Shown here: positions 5,992-13,961 of the stretch, in pieces | Numbering within the stretch: position 1 is the stretch's first letter | Layout: each line of letters starts with the position of its first letter | Source of the DNA: a virus | DNA length: 46,047 nucleotides | Virus record (IMG/VR): IMGVR_UViG_3300020020_000065 | Coordinates: 1-46,047 of that record | Strand: one strand, 5' to 3' | Made by a program: the position numbers and the translations under genes | Notes under the pieces: generated by a model | What the model was told of the DNA's origin: nothing | The model's database searches: none | The model's input: only the letters and a program-made list of their open reading frames with translations

Positions 5992-8349
5992 CTATTTTAC
6001 CCCCTTCATAACCACGAGAGGAACCTTGCCATGGCCACTCCCATCGCTCCCCTCCACGGTCTCCACCCAGCCCAAATCTTCCAATTTGGCAATGATTTCG
6101 TCTGCCTTCATGACGGAGACACCCAGTACCCGATGCGCCGAATTGGCTCCCGTATTCCGCGCCGTCGGGGCATACCGGCGGACCTTCTTCCCCCTCCGAA
6201 CCGCCTCTTCGATCAGGTCGCACCACGCTCGTAGAGCCGTCATATCCTCTGTTGTCTTCACGGGCCGGATAGGCTCCAATACAACCGTTTGTTGAGCCAC
6301 CATCTTGTCTGGATCCACCGCATCCCCGACCGGAATGGCCTCCGTTGTCAGTTCGTAGTAGCAGGCCACATACCTCGCCCGGTCATCATTGGCCTTCGCC
6401 ACATACTCGACCACGATGTCTCGCCCCTCCCAGCCGTAGTTCTCGACCTCTCCCCTGTTGGCCGGTGTGAGTGTCACTGCCCCCCGCACCGATCCGCCAA
6501 TGGCAAACGACCCCTTCAGCGCCACGATGGACCTGTCCTCGTCCCCGACCGATCCCTTGTTGACGTGATGGATGAACACCACGGACGCCCAGAACACCTT
6601 GGCCAGCCGATCCAGGAACTGCATGACCGGATTGATGTCCTTGGCTTGGTTCTCGTCGATCCCGGTGACCGAGGTCGCCAGCGTGTCCACCACGATCATC
6701 GCGATGTCTCTGCCGCCCTGCACCCACCCCAGCACCATTTCCAGAATTTCGAGGCACTCGAACTCCCAGCCCTTGGTGCCGTCCCAGCGCAGGAGCGTGG
6801 ACTTCAGCGGGATTACCTCGTGCGGCGGCACGACCCCAGCTAACCCATGTCTCTGCTCCCACGCCTTGAAGCGGCGCTTCATGACGTTCAGCCCGTCCTC
6901 GTTGGAAATGTAGATCACATCCCCGCCGAAGTTCATCTCGCTCTGGCCGTACCGCAGCAGGTCTTTGCGCCCGTAGGAGACAGCCAGCGACTGTTGCAGG
7001 ACCAGAAGAGACTTCCCCAGCCCCGGCATACCGCCCAACACCGACAGAACCCCGCGCTCGTAAGGAGTCATGATGGTCGGAGGGGCGACGATGTTGACGG
7101 CAGCCTCGCGGAGCGTCTGGACCTTGCCGTTCAGCCCCCAATGCGGTGTGTCTCCCGAACGGTGGTGTTTGGGCGTCACCTGCGTCTTGGCGATTTCCCT
7201 TAGCAACTCGTCGATCTTCATGCCCGCAGCCTTGGCAGCCGCCGGGCCTGAACCGGCTCCCGCAGTCGCCCCGGCGGCAGCCAGGGTCTCTGCGTCGAGG
7301 TCAGGGAACATCTCCTCGTCCCGCGCGAAAATCTTCTGCGCTTCCTGTCTCTCCGGTGAATCTACCCCATGGATCTCTTCCACGATCTTCCGCAGGGTCG
7401 TCGCTGACCCCTTGGCGCTCGAATAGGTGTCCCACGCCCGTCTGGTCTCTGCCTCGTCGTACTTGTCGGACTTCTGCGACCACTCGTCGAACTGTTCGAA
7501 CCCTTCGCCGCCCGTCGCGCCCCATGTGGCGAGGCCGGTTCTCGTCCACTCATCATAAGACCTTCCCCTGCGTGGGTCGCCGCCCTCTGGCCGGTTGTTG
7601 GGGATCAGGTCGAGCAGGGCTTTGACGTTCTCTGGAGACAGTGTCTCCCCTGCGGCGGACCCAGCCCCCGAAGCCCCAGGAGGACTTTCAGCCATGGGGT
7701 CGATCCCGAACTCGCGGCAGAACATTCCGAACGTCCACGAGTTGCCGACGTGAGTGAGCCTCGTCCTGAACCCACGCCCGTCGGGTTTCGTGTTGGTGCC
7801 GGTCGGCAGCCGGAAGTATTGCCCGACGGCATGGAGACCGGGGCCGAATATCGGGTGTCTCTTGAGAGCCTTGTAGATGAACCGCGCCTGATCCGGGGTC
7901 AGCACCGGGTCGAAGTGGTAGCCGAACTGATACCTGTCGCGCCGAGTCTCCGTCTTCCACGATGGCTCTGCCACCATATCAAAGGCGTCCTCGTCGATTT
8001 CGATGCCGTCCGTGATCGACGTGGTGCCGGGAGCAGCCGTGACTTTCTTGCCGATGTCGTCGAAGACGATGAACGGCACCGACTCGATCCTGTCGTCGTC
8101 GCGGTTGGTCAGCCCCAGCGGATAGGTCGCAGCCGTGACGTGGTGGCGCTGGTTGTCGGGGAGTTTTCGCAGGGCTTCCTCGGTGTAGTGGCCAATAACC
8201 ACCAGACCCTTGTCGCCGGGGATGGACCCCGCGAGGAACAGCCCATGCACGTCGAAACCCCCAAATGCGTCCAGAAAATCCACGCTACGCTGATTGGAGG
8301 ATGACGGCGGCTCTTGCGGAGGGGATCCGGTTGACTTATCTTCATTCAC
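5992..8349 (-). CDS. Primase-helicase (PriCT-2 plus RepA/RecA-like ATPase)
   Basis: This protein is about 785 aa. Residues 30-230 form a degenerate primase-like region. Residues about 245-330 look like a PriCT-2 primase-associated domain (SYDEWTRTGLATW... AWDTYSSAKGS). Residues about 430-640 are a RecA/RepA-type ATPase with Walker A GGMPGLGKS (444-452), Walker B AMIVVD (555-560) and FIHHVNK after it. The C-terminal 120 residues look like a winged helix. Such proteins prime and unwind phage DNA together with the family A polymerase, which is upstream in the same direction. Residue numbers count from the upstream ATG at 8364. I prefer GTG 8349 because GGAGG lies eight bases before it, while the ATG has no ribosome binding site. 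Confidence 0.85.
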   Translation of the reverse strand: MNEDKSTGSPPQEPPSSSNQRSVDFLDAFGGFDVHGLFLAGSIPGDKGLVVIGHYTEEALRKLPDNQRHHVTAATYPLGLTNRDDDRIESVPFIVFDDIGKKVTAAPGTTSITDGIEIDEDAFDMVAEPSWKTETRRDRYQFGYHFDPVLTPDQARFIYKALKRHPIFGPGLHAVGQYFRLPTGTNTKPDGRGFRTRLTHVGNSWTFGMFCREFGIDPMAESPPGASGAGSAAGETLSPENVKALLDLIPNNRPEGGDPRRGRSYDEWTRTGLATWGATGGEGFEQFDEWSQKSDKYDEAETRRAWDTYSSAKGSATTLRKIVEEIHGVDSPERQEAQKIFARDEEMFPDLDAETLAAAGATAGAGSGPAAAKAAGMKIDELLREIAKTQVTPKHHRSGDTPHWGLNGKVQTLREAAVNIVAPPTIMTPYERGVLSVLGGMPGLGKSLLVLQQSLAVSYGRKDLLRYGQSEMNFGGDVIYISNEDGLNVMKRRFKAWEQRHGLAGVVPPHEVIPLKSTLLRWDGTKGWEFECLEILEMVLGWVQGGRDIAMIVVDTLATSVTGIDENQAKDINPVMQFLDRLAKVFWASVVFIHHVNKGSVGDEDRSIVALKGSFAIGGSVRGAVTLTPANRGEVENYGWEGRDIVVEYVAKANDDRARYVACYYELTTEAIPVGDAVDPDKMVAQQTVVLEPIRPVKTTEDMTALRAWCDLIEEAVRRGKKVRRYAPTARNTGANSAHRVLGVSVMKADEIIAKLEDLGWVETVEGSDGSGHGKVPLVVMKGVK

Positions 8350-8364
8350 AGGAATGGCCTCCAT

Positions 8365-8526
8365 TGGTCTTCGGTTACGTTGCCGCCTCTTGGTCGAAAG
8401 ACGGGTTTGGCTGGTTTACTCTCCGCCGCAGACGATGCACCATTCTCAGGGTGAAGAAAAGGTCGTTTGGTCGCGTCCCCTTCATCCGAAAGTTATCAGG
8501 CCCCTCGCCCCACCTGCGAGGGGCCT
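8365..8526 (-). promoter_or_regulatory. Leader region of the primase-helicase gene
   Basis: This 162-bp gap holds the hairpin at 8498-8526 and then about 130 bp without a clear promoter. A 36-codon basic frame (8375-8485) exists but has no ribosome binding site, so I do not call it a gene. Confidence 0.35.
8498..8526 (-). terminator. Hairpin directly after the methylase stop
   Basis: Perfect 11-bp arms AGGCCCCTCGC / GCGAGGGGCCT enclose a 7-nt loop, starting at the base after the TAA of the methylase gene. The T-run on the minus strand is weak (GATAACTTTC), and a better one (TTTACTTT) follows on the plus strand. It probably ends or attenuates the polymerase-methylase transcript. Confidence 0.6.
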
Positions 8527-9069
8527 TTACTTTGTCGGCCAGCCCGACAGCCATCCACCACCGCCGATTTTCTTCCACAGGGGATCGAAGAGAATCCAGC
8601 AGCAGTTGGCGGTGCCGGTGTCCTTTGTCCCGGCTATCCAGATTTGTCTCGGCATCGTCACCACCTGCCAGATGAACGGGTGATAGGGAACCGCCTGTCT
8701 CGTGAACAGCCAGTCCGTGTAGAGCAGGAACCAGATCGGGCGGTCGAGAGACAGCAGATTATCGAGGATCGGATGGAGCAGGTGAACGCTCCAGGGCGGA
8801 TTCGTGATGAACATCTCGGCGTCTCCGAGGTCTCCTGCCGTGAGTGCCGCCGCGTCGAGGACTCGTCCGGGAGGCCGGATGTCCGACCAACCGACGCACT
8901 CGGCCATGGCATTCCTGTTCAGCGCCCGGACGAGGTCGCCTTGGCCATAGCAAGGCTCGTAATATTTCACGCCCAGCGGCAGATGGGGGACAAGAGACAG
9001 GACAGCCTTCTCCGGTGTCGCCACGAAATCGTGCGGGTGGTTGATCTGCCGTCCAAGGATTTTGCTCAT
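8527..9069 (-). CDS. DNA adenine-methylase-like protein (NPPW motif)
   Basis: This 180-aa protein starts at ATG 9069, which overlaps the polymerase stop as ATGA. It has the class I SAM-dependent methyltransferase motifs: YEPCYGQGDLV (motif I, ExxxGxG, about residues 38-48), a DIRPPG loop, and the catalytic NPPW (motif IV, about residue 88) typical of N6-adenine or N4-cytosine DNA methylases. There is little room for a target-recognition domain, so specificity cannot be read. The C-terminal WILFDPLWKK is conserved-looking. Likely role: modification of phage DNA against host restriction, or regulation. No restriction enzyme partner is nearby. Confidence 0.8.
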   Translation of the reverse strand: MSKILGRQINHPHDFVATPEKAVLSLVPHLPLGVKYYEPCYGQGDLVRALNRNAMAECVGWSDIRPPGRVLDAAALTAGDLGDAEMFITNPPWSVHLLHPILDNLLSLDRPIWFLLYTDWLFTRQAVPYHPFIWQVVTMPRQIWIAGTKDTGTANCCWILFDPLWKKIGGGGWLSGWPTK

Positions 9070-11102
9070 GGCTTGCCGTAGCGGTTCATGACAGCCCCCT
9101 CGGCAGCCACCGGGAGACCTTTGGCCCAGTCGGGAGCCTCTTCGATCACCTCCTTGCCGCGCAGGAAGGCTTCGTCGACCGACATCTGCGCGTCCAGCGC
9201 AATCGGATCGACTTCGAAGACCACCTCGTCGTGGACGGAGAGAACTAACTTCGCGACAATCCCGTGGATCCTTGTGGCCCCGTCGAAGATGATGTCTCTG
9301 GCGACTGCCTGGGTTATGTTCTCGGCGAACTTGGCTCCCCAAGACCTGATCGGTCCCCAGCGCTTGGTGTACTGATCGACGCCATCATAGGTGATGGCCA
9401 TGCCGTTGCGGGTCGAATCGGGGTCCACTTCCAGACGGCAGTTGCGATAGAATAATCTCCTGCCGGATGGCAGCTTGATGGTCAGCAGCAGGTCTCCGTT
9501 GCGCGCCTTCGCCGTCTCCAGTTGCAGCCCGCCCAGCGGGATGGTGTAAGGCGGCGGCTGGTTCAGGACCATGCGGATAGCGGTGTCTAGCGATGACCAG
9601 AACTGGACGATCTGCTCGTTGGCGTCCCGCCACGCCCAGACGATGCTCTCGCTCTCCTCCTGCGTGAGGGTAATCCCGTAGCCCTTGGCGAAGTCGACGA
9701 AATGCTTCGCCCCCATGCCGTAGCCAAGACCGAGAACCGCGACCTTTCCGGCGTCTCTGGACCCCAGCCCCATCTGGTCGGCGGTGAACTGGTAGATGTC
9801 CGGCCCCTGCTTGAGGTCGAAGGCCCGGAACGCCTCGACGATGTTGGTCTGCCCGGAGAGCCACGCCAGAACCCGCGCTTCGATCTGCGCGAGGTCGTAG
9901 ACGAAGAAGACTTTGCCGTCTCCCGGTATCAGACAGCCCCGGAGACAGGTGGAGACAACCTCCAAGGGTTCTCCGTAGAACTCGCGGATGCCCTCCTGGT
10001 CGAGGCCGTTCTTGATCGCCTTGACCACCTGCGGCACGATCTTGGCAATCGTTCTCATCGGTCGCGGCATGTTCTGCGGCTGGATCAGACGCCCCGAACT
10101 GCGCCCCGTGCGCCCCGCGCCGTAATACTGGAGCGTCCCTCGCACCCGCTCGTCGGTGTCGACGGCGTTGAGCATCGCCTGAAGCTTCGCGACAGACGAC
10201 TTGGCGACCTTCTGGCGGAGGTCCAGAACCTTCTCGACCACCGGGTCGAGGTCGAGGTCCGCCGCGTACTCCAGTGTCTCCCTGATGGTCTCCTTGCCCA
10301 CGTCGGGGATCGGGTCGCCCATCCAGTCGAACCACCGGGTCAGCGCCGTGGTTTGAGTGCCGGGCGAGGTGATAACCCCCTGCGTCAGCAGCGAACACTC
10401 GGCATTCAGCAGCGCTGTCTCGGCGGATGCGATCTCCATCATCCGGTCGATCAACTGGAGGTCCAGCTTGATGCCGATCCTGTTGCTCTCCCAGTCCAGC
10501 GCCGCCAGTTCCCGCTCGCTCGGCGGCAGATTGGGGATGTAATTGGAGATGGCTCTTTCGGCCTCCACATCTTGGTCGCAGTAGGCAGCCAGCGCAGCCA
10601 GCTTGGAAGGCCCCTCCAGCGCATCCTCGTGCCAGAAGGTCGGGAAGGCCGTCGTCTTCTTCCCCCTCGGCAGCGGCCTTGGCTTGCACATGGAGAGCAT
10701 CAGCCGATGCCCGGCTGGGTCTTTCTGGATCGGAAGTCTTAACGCCGACCCGGCCATGCCCAGGGCAGCCGGGAGACCGCCGTAGAGAGACCGCTGCATG
10801 GTGCATTCGAATTGCTTCGGATCCAGTTGGAGGCCGAACCAGTTCTCTATCAGGTTCGCTTCGAAGTGGACGTTCCATGCGGCGAGGGTGCCGCCCTGAA
10901 TGAGATGGCCGCGCACCTTGTCCGGCAGCCCGTATTGGTGTCTCGCGGGCAGCAGGACGTGCTGCACGGGTTCGTCGTCGAACGCCCACGACATGCACAG
11001 CACCACCGTCGAGGGGTGCCGGGAATAGCGGGAAGCCCCGACCTTCTTCAGGTCGAGGAGAGACGCCGTCTCGAAATCGATGTGCAGTATCTGGTCGCTC
11101 AC
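9066..11102 (-). CDS. Family A DNA polymerase with 3'-5' exonuclease
   Basis: This 678-aa phage replicative polymerase starts with GTG 11102, overlapping the previous stop as GTGA. The N-terminal DEDD exonuclease domain has HIDFETA (Asp9, Glu11) and a later DQDVEAE. The polymerase domain has motif A VYDLAQIEARVLAWL, motif B KVAVLGLGYGMGAKHF and motif C LSVHDEVVFEV with the catalytic HDE. The arrangement is like T7 gp5 and related phage enzymes, without a 5'-3' exonuclease. It copies phage DNA with the primase-helicase encoded downstream and the SSB-like protein of the plus-strand operon. Full length and all catalytic residues appear intact. Confidence 0.93.
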   Translation of the reverse strand: MSDQILHIDFETASLLDLKKVGASRYSRHPSTVVLCMSWAFDDEPVQHVLLPARHQYGLPDKVRGHLIQGGTLAAWNVHFEANLIENWFGLQLDPKQFECTMQRSLYGGLPAALGMAGSALRLPIQKDPAGHRLMLSMCKPRPLPRGKKTTAFPTFWHEDALEGPSKLAALAAYCDQDVEAERAISNYIPNLPPSERELAALDWESNRIGIKLDLQLIDRMMEIASAETALLNAECSLLTQGVITSPGTQTTALTRWFDWMGDPIPDVGKETIRETLEYAADLDLDPVVEKVLDLRQKVAKSSVAKLQAMLNAVDTDERVRGTLQYYGAGRTGRSSGRLIQPQNMPRPMRTIAKIVPQVVKAIKNGLDQEGIREFYGEPLEVVSTCLRGCLIPGDGKVFFVYDLAQIEARVLAWLSGQTNIVEAFRAFDLKQGPDIYQFTADQMGLGSRDAGKVAVLGLGYGMGAKHFVDFAKGYGITLTQEESESIVWAWRDANEQIVQFWSSLDTAIRMVLNQPPPYTIPLGGLQLETAKARNGDLLLTIKLPSGRRLFYRNCRLEVDPDSTRNGMAITYDGVDQYTKRWGPIRSWGAKFAENITQAVARDIIFDGATRIHGIVAKLVLSVHDEVVFEVDPIALDAQMSVDEAFLRGKEVIEEAPDWAKGLPVAAEGAVMNRYGKP

Positions 11103-11356
11103 TGGATGGTACTCGTGATCGGCTCACCCATCGTGTCTTCGTCGGTCTCCCCTTCGCGGAGAGACATCCTGACGTGTTCGATCTTGCCGTCGGCGTGGGC
11201 CGTCGCGACCATGTCGTGCATCACTTCCATCAGGCAGATCGGGCAGATTTCGGTGTCCCTGGAGATTCGCCACGCGAGGTCCAGCAGGAAGCTGGCGATT
11301 TCCATGGTGGTCTTCTCGGCGTCCTTTGGGTCGCTCAGTTCGACGACGATAGGCAT
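11099..11356 (-). CDS. Hypothetical protein (85 aa) with CPIC motif
   Basis: This 85-aa protein starts with ATG 11356, preceded by GGAGACAGAACA. It has a single Cys pair (EICPICLMEV, about residues 37-46), a His-rich stretch after it (MHDMVATAHADGKIEH) and an acidic C-terminus. Two cysteines plus histidines could bind one metal ion, but no known finger pattern is complete. It overlaps its upstream neighbour by 22 bp and the polymerase by 4 bp, so translation is probably coupled with the polymerase. Confidence 0.65.
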   Translation of the reverse strand: MPIVVELSDPKDAEKTTMEIASFLLDLAWRISRDTEICPICLMEVMHDMVATAHADGKIEHVRMSLREGETDEDTMGEPITSTIQ

Positions 11357-11526
11357 TGTTCTGTCTCCTCGTCAGCGTCTACCGGGTGGGTTGGGTAGCC
11401 GTCTTCGTCCAGCCACCATTCTTCGAAACGCTCATGGTTGCCGTCCCTGCCGACATAGCGCAGCATCTTGGTCTTGCGCGGTGCTTCGTCGGGTCCACGG
11501 TCAGCCTTCTCGTCGTAGCGGGTCAT
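11335..11526 (-). CDS. Hypothetical small acidic protein (63 aa)
   Basis: This 63-aa hydrophilic protein has RYVGRDGNHERFEEWWLDEDGYPTHP (residues 23 on) and an acidic tail. No family is recognised. The ATG at 11526 overlaps the stop of the coiled-coil gene as ATGA, and its end overlaps the next gene, so it belongs to the same translationally coupled minus-strand operon. Confidence 0.6.
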   Translation of the reverse strand: MTRYDEKADRGPDEAPRKTKMLRYVGRDGNHERFEEWWLDEDGYPTHPVDADEETEQCLSSSN

Positions 11527-12353
11527 GTTGCCCCCGCTGCAAGAGCGGCGTCTATGACGGCTATGTCGTCATCAACGTTTTGCACATAGCCGTTCCAGCA
11601 GACGAGAGCCTCTCGCGCCCGTCGCAGCGCCGCATCCTTGGCCGCGATCTGCGCCTTGAGGTGATCCAGTTTGGCTCGCCATTCAGCATCGTTTTGCAGG
11701 CGGAAGTCCTGATGCTCCTGCTCCTTGCCAGCCAAGCTTGCCCGCAGTTCCGTGATGTCCTGCCACAAGCCTTGCTGCGTGATCTGGTGAGCCTCGTCCA
11801 ATGCGTCCAGCGCCGCATCCTTGGCCGCGATCTGCGCCCGCGCCTCGTTGCGTTGTCGAATGGCGTCTTTAAAGCCCGTATTAGCGCAGTAGATTTCCTT
11901 GTTGGCGTCCCGCAGCAGCGCCGCATCCTTGGCCGCGATCTGCGCCCGCGCCTCGGCTCGGTCATTTGCAATGTAGTCAACGTGAGTAACAATCTGACTA
12001 GGGGCAGGGATGCCTTGCCATTTCCCGTCATACCAGCCGTCGAGGCCAAATAGGTCTCGTAATTTTTGCCACTCGGTTTCATGGGCCGCGATCTGCGCCC
12101 GCGCCTCGGCGAGTTGCACCTCCATGTCATGGCGGGCAACGGAGTAGGCCAGTTCGTAGGCGTCCTTGTTCTGCGCCCGCGCCTCGACTGCCTGTCGATG
12201 AGCCTCGGAGGCCATATCGACTGCTTCGACTTGTGCCTTGGTTAGCACCGCGATCTGCGCCCGCGCCTCGGCGAGTTCGGCCACAAGCCTTGCCTGCTCC
12301 TTGTAGAGCATGTCCTCGCGTTCGTAGTCGGCAACCCGTGCTTCAGTTGGCAT
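11523..12353 (-). CDS. Coiled-coil protein with repeated ARAQIAAKDAAL units
   Basis: I use ATG 12353 (MPTEARVADYERE) because GGAGAGATGAA precedes it; the longer frame to 12488 crosses the divergent promoter region. The 276-aa product is almost wholly coiled coil. It contains six diverged copies of a unit like EARAQIAAKDAAL (at about DNA 11622, 11812, 11921, 12086, 12172 and 12248), visible at DNA level as CGCGATCTGCGCC blocks. A non-repeat insert (about residues 80-125) resembles Ead/Ea22-type phage early proteins. The role is unknown, perhaps a scaffold or a host-interaction factor. It is the first gene read leftward from the divergent promoters. Confidence 0.7.
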   Translation of the reverse strand: MPTEARVADYEREDMLYKEQARLVAELAEARAQIAVLTKAQVEAVDMASEAHRQAVEARAQNKDAYELAYSVARHDMEVQLAEARAQIAAHETEWQKLRDLFGLDGWYDGKWQGIPAPSQIVTHVDYIANDRAEARAQIAAKDAALLRDANKEIYCANTGFKDAIRQRNEARAQIAAKDAALDALDEAHQITQQGLWQDITELRASLAGKEQEHQDFRLQNDAEWRAKLDHLKAQIAAKDAALRRAREALVCWNGYVQNVDDDIAVIDAALAAGAT

Positions 12354-12383
12354 TTCATCTCTCCATTTGTTTGGTCGTGCGCC

Positions 12384-12412
12384 ATCTCTCATGTGTTTTT
12401 GTGCGCTGTCAA
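12384..12412 (-). promoter_or_regulatory. Candidate leftward early promoter
   Basis: TTGACA (12412-12407, minus strand) is a perfect -35, but the hexamer 17 bp downstream, AGAGAT, is a poor -10. It is placed correctly, about 30 bp before the ribosome binding site of the coiled-coil gene. Confidence 0.4.
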
Positions 12413-12423
12413 TAGAAATCCGC

Positions 12424-12452
12424 TTGCTTTTGGAGAATGCCCACCATATACA
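12424..12452 (+). promoter_or_regulatory. Candidate rightward early promoter
   Basis: TTGCTT (12424-12429) and TATACA (12447-12452) are spaced by 17 bp. Transcription would begin near 12459, giving a 32-nt leader to the ATG at 12491. It lies back to back with the leftward candidate. Confidence 0.45.
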
Positions 12453-12490
12453 CAGCGACGAAATCACAAATCGCCCTGGAGCAACCAACC

Positions 12491-12769
12491 ATGCCCCGCT
12501 ACACCCATCTCAAGCCAATCGCGCAACGAAACCTGCCGAAATACGAGTTTCGGGCCTTTCTCGACGCGTTGGGGAGCGATCAGGAGATCCACGAACTCAT
12601 CGCCGAGTCGGGCTACGAAAGCCCGACCGTCAGTGTCATCCGCAACTGGCGCTCGCGCAACTCCATCCCGACGCGGTGGCTGCCGTTCCTTTTAAGGGTG
12701 GCGCAGAACCTGCCGAAGCCTATCCCGGTGGACTGGATCATCCGCGAGGAAGAAGAAGCGCTTTTTTAA
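12491..12769 (+). CDS. Cro-like helix-turn-helix protein
   Basis: This 92-aa protein is the first gene of the plus-strand operon. ATG 12491 is preferred: GGAG lies nine bases upstream, while the upstream ATG 12437 abuts its own GGAGA and falls within the promoter candidate. The segment GYESPTVSVIRNWRSRNSIPTRWLPFLL (residues 39-66) matches the recognition-helix pattern of Cro/CI-type proteins ('..V.nW+.R..IP.+..p.ll'). It is likely a DNA-binding regulator of the early region and a natural candidate to bind one of the inverted repeats described here, but its target is not known. Confidence 0.65.
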   Translation: MPRYTHLKPIAQRNLPKYEFRAFLDALGSDQEIHELIAESGYESPTVSVIRNWRSRNSIPTRWLPFLLRVAQNLPKPIPVDWIIREEEEALF

Positions 12770-12796
12770 ACGGCCAAGACCAACCGGAGAGACAAA

Positions 12797-13123
12797 GTGA
12801 AGTTCAAGAACAAGACCCCCGAAGAACTGCGCGCGCTGGCCGACAAGACTCGGCGAGACATGATCCTGCACAACGCGCAGGGCCAGAAGATACTCGACGA
12901 AGCCGAGGCAATGGGCATCCCGGAGGGAGACCCGGTCTTTCGCTCCGTCAAGCGCAGCATGAGAGCCGACGGCCAGTTGATCCTGCTGATGGACGAACTC
13001 ACCGTCCGTGAAAGCGCGGTCGGCGATGTCGGCCTGTTCTTCCGCATGATGAAGGCGCTCGACGACGCCCAGAAGCAGCGCGCGATCATGGTGCGGCTGG
13101 TCGAGGAGTTCCTCAAGCGATGA
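12797..13123 (+). CDS. Hypothetical helical protein (108 aa)
   Basis: The GTG start at 12797 is supported by CGGAGAGAC seven bases upstream. The 108-aa product is charged and all-helical (KTPEELRALADKTRRDMILHN..., MRADGQLILLMDELTVRES), with no family I can name. It overlaps the next gene as ATGA (13120-13123), so translation is coupled. Confidence 0.65.
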   Translation: MKFKNKTPEELRALADKTRRDMILHNAQGQKILDEAEAMGIPEGDPVFRSVKRSMRADGQLILLMDELTVRESAVGDVGLFFRMMKALDDAQKQRAIMVRLVEEFLKR

Positions 13124-13335
13124 CTAGGTGGAGCATAAAACGAGTCGTTGTCGAAATCGCGGTGCAGGACGACTGCGTGGACACAAGTGATGTTCGTTGG
13201 GCTGTCGAGACGGCGCTTACATCATACCGGACCTTCGACAGGACGCTGCGTTCACGGCACCCCAAAAATGGCGGTCCTGTTCGTCTTGGCGTGTTGACGG
13301 TCAAGCAGTTCAACAGGGTGGTGGCGGCAACATGA
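13120..13335 (+). CDS. Hypothetical small protein (71 aa)
   Basis: This 71-aa basic protein has alternating beta-strand-like and helical segments (IKRVVVEIAVQDDC, DVRWAVETALTSYRTFD). No domain is recognised. It overlaps both neighbours by 4 bp (ATGA), as is typical in this operon. Confidence 0.6.
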   Translation: MTRWSIKRVVVEIAVQDDCVDTSDVRWAVETALTSYRTFDRTLRSRHPKNGGPVRLGVLTVKQFNRVVAAT

Positions 13336-13781
13336 TAATTCTGGGCATCGACCCCGGCAGTGTCTCTGCCGCCTACGCCTTCCTAGACAGTGACGGCAGG
13401 TGTCTCTTTGCAGACGACGTGCCGGTGGTCGACAAGATGGTGGACGCTTCCGAGTTCAACCGGATCGTCCGGTTCTGGCTCCCAGACGAAGCCATCATCG
13501 AACAGGTGTCGGCAATGCCCAAGCAGGGGATCACCAGCGCCTTCCGGTTCGGCATGGGCTGCGGTCTCCTGCGCGGGGTTCTTTCCGCCAATCAGATACC
13601 TCTGGCGCAGGTAGCGCCAAGCAGATGGAAAAAGCACTTCAACCTCGATTCTGACGGGGAGAAATCACGGGCATTGGCCATCAGATTCTGGCCGGATTGC
13701 AAGATGCTGTCGCGCAAGAAGGACCACGGGAGGGCCGAAGCTCTCCTGCTTGCGCGCTACCACAAGGAGACACGCGCATGA
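13332..13781 (+). CDS. ruvC: RuvC-like Holliday junction resolvase
   Basis: This 149-aa protein starts at ATG 13332, overlapping the previous stop. It has the RuvC/RNase H fold signature: ILGIDPGS (Asp7), AIIEQVSAMPKQG (catalytic Glu about residue 56), and the C-terminal KKDHGRAEALLLARY with the Asp-His-x-x-(D/E)-A-LL-A motif. Length and order fit short phage RuvC-type enzymes. It would cut four-way and branched DNA made during replication and recombination before packaging. It sits with the SNF2 helicase, DUF2800 and SSB-like genes. Confidence 0.88.
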   Translation: MIILGIDPGSVSAAYAFLDSDGRCLFADDVPVVDKMVDASEFNRIVRFWLPDEAIIEQVSAMPKQGITSAFRFGMGCGLLRGVLSANQIPLAQVAPSRWKKHFNLDSDGEKSRALAIRFWPDCKMLSRKKDHGRAEALLLARYHKETRA

Positions 13782-13945
13782 AGATGCTACTCGCTATCGG
13801 CGGCCTCTACGCCATCCTGATGGCCACCGGCTTCTGGTCGATGTGGCCGACGCCGGACGACGGCTGCTTCCCCGGCGACGGCTACCGCTGGCGCGCGGCG
13901 GAGACCGCAGACCCGCGCGTCGTCGAGTTCAAGATCTGCGAATGA
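13778..13945 (+). CDS. Small membrane-anchored protein (55 aa)
   Basis: Below the usual size cut-off. ATG 13778 overlaps the ruvC stop as ATGA and is preceded by AGGAGACAC. The N-terminus MLLAIGGLYAILMATGFWSMW is one hydrophobic span (residues 3-23). A short periplasmic-type tail follows with two cysteines (DDGCFPGDGYRW ... KICE). It may be a signal-anchored inner-membrane or exported protein. Function is unknown; superinfection or host-membrane roles are common for such genes. Confidence 0.6.
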   Translation: MKMLLAIGGLYAILMATGFWSMWPTPDDGCFPGDGYRWRAAETADPRVVEFKICE

Positions 13946-13961
13946 CCAAGGGAGAGACATT

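Noticed and set aside
8341-8356. 16-bp exact repeat TTCATTCACAGGAATG, also at 19608-19623
   Set aside because: One such 16-bp match is roughly what chance allows in 46 kb, and one copy overlaps a coding start. No further copy was seen.
9385-11127. 580-aa minus-strand frame overlapping DNA polymerase
   Set aside because: It is out of phase with the polymerase, arginine/proline-rich, and a clear shadow.
12437-12490. Longer start of the Cro-like gene at 12437
   Set aside because: The ribosome binding site abuts the ATG with no spacing and the codons overlap the promoter candidate; ATG 12491 has a proper site.
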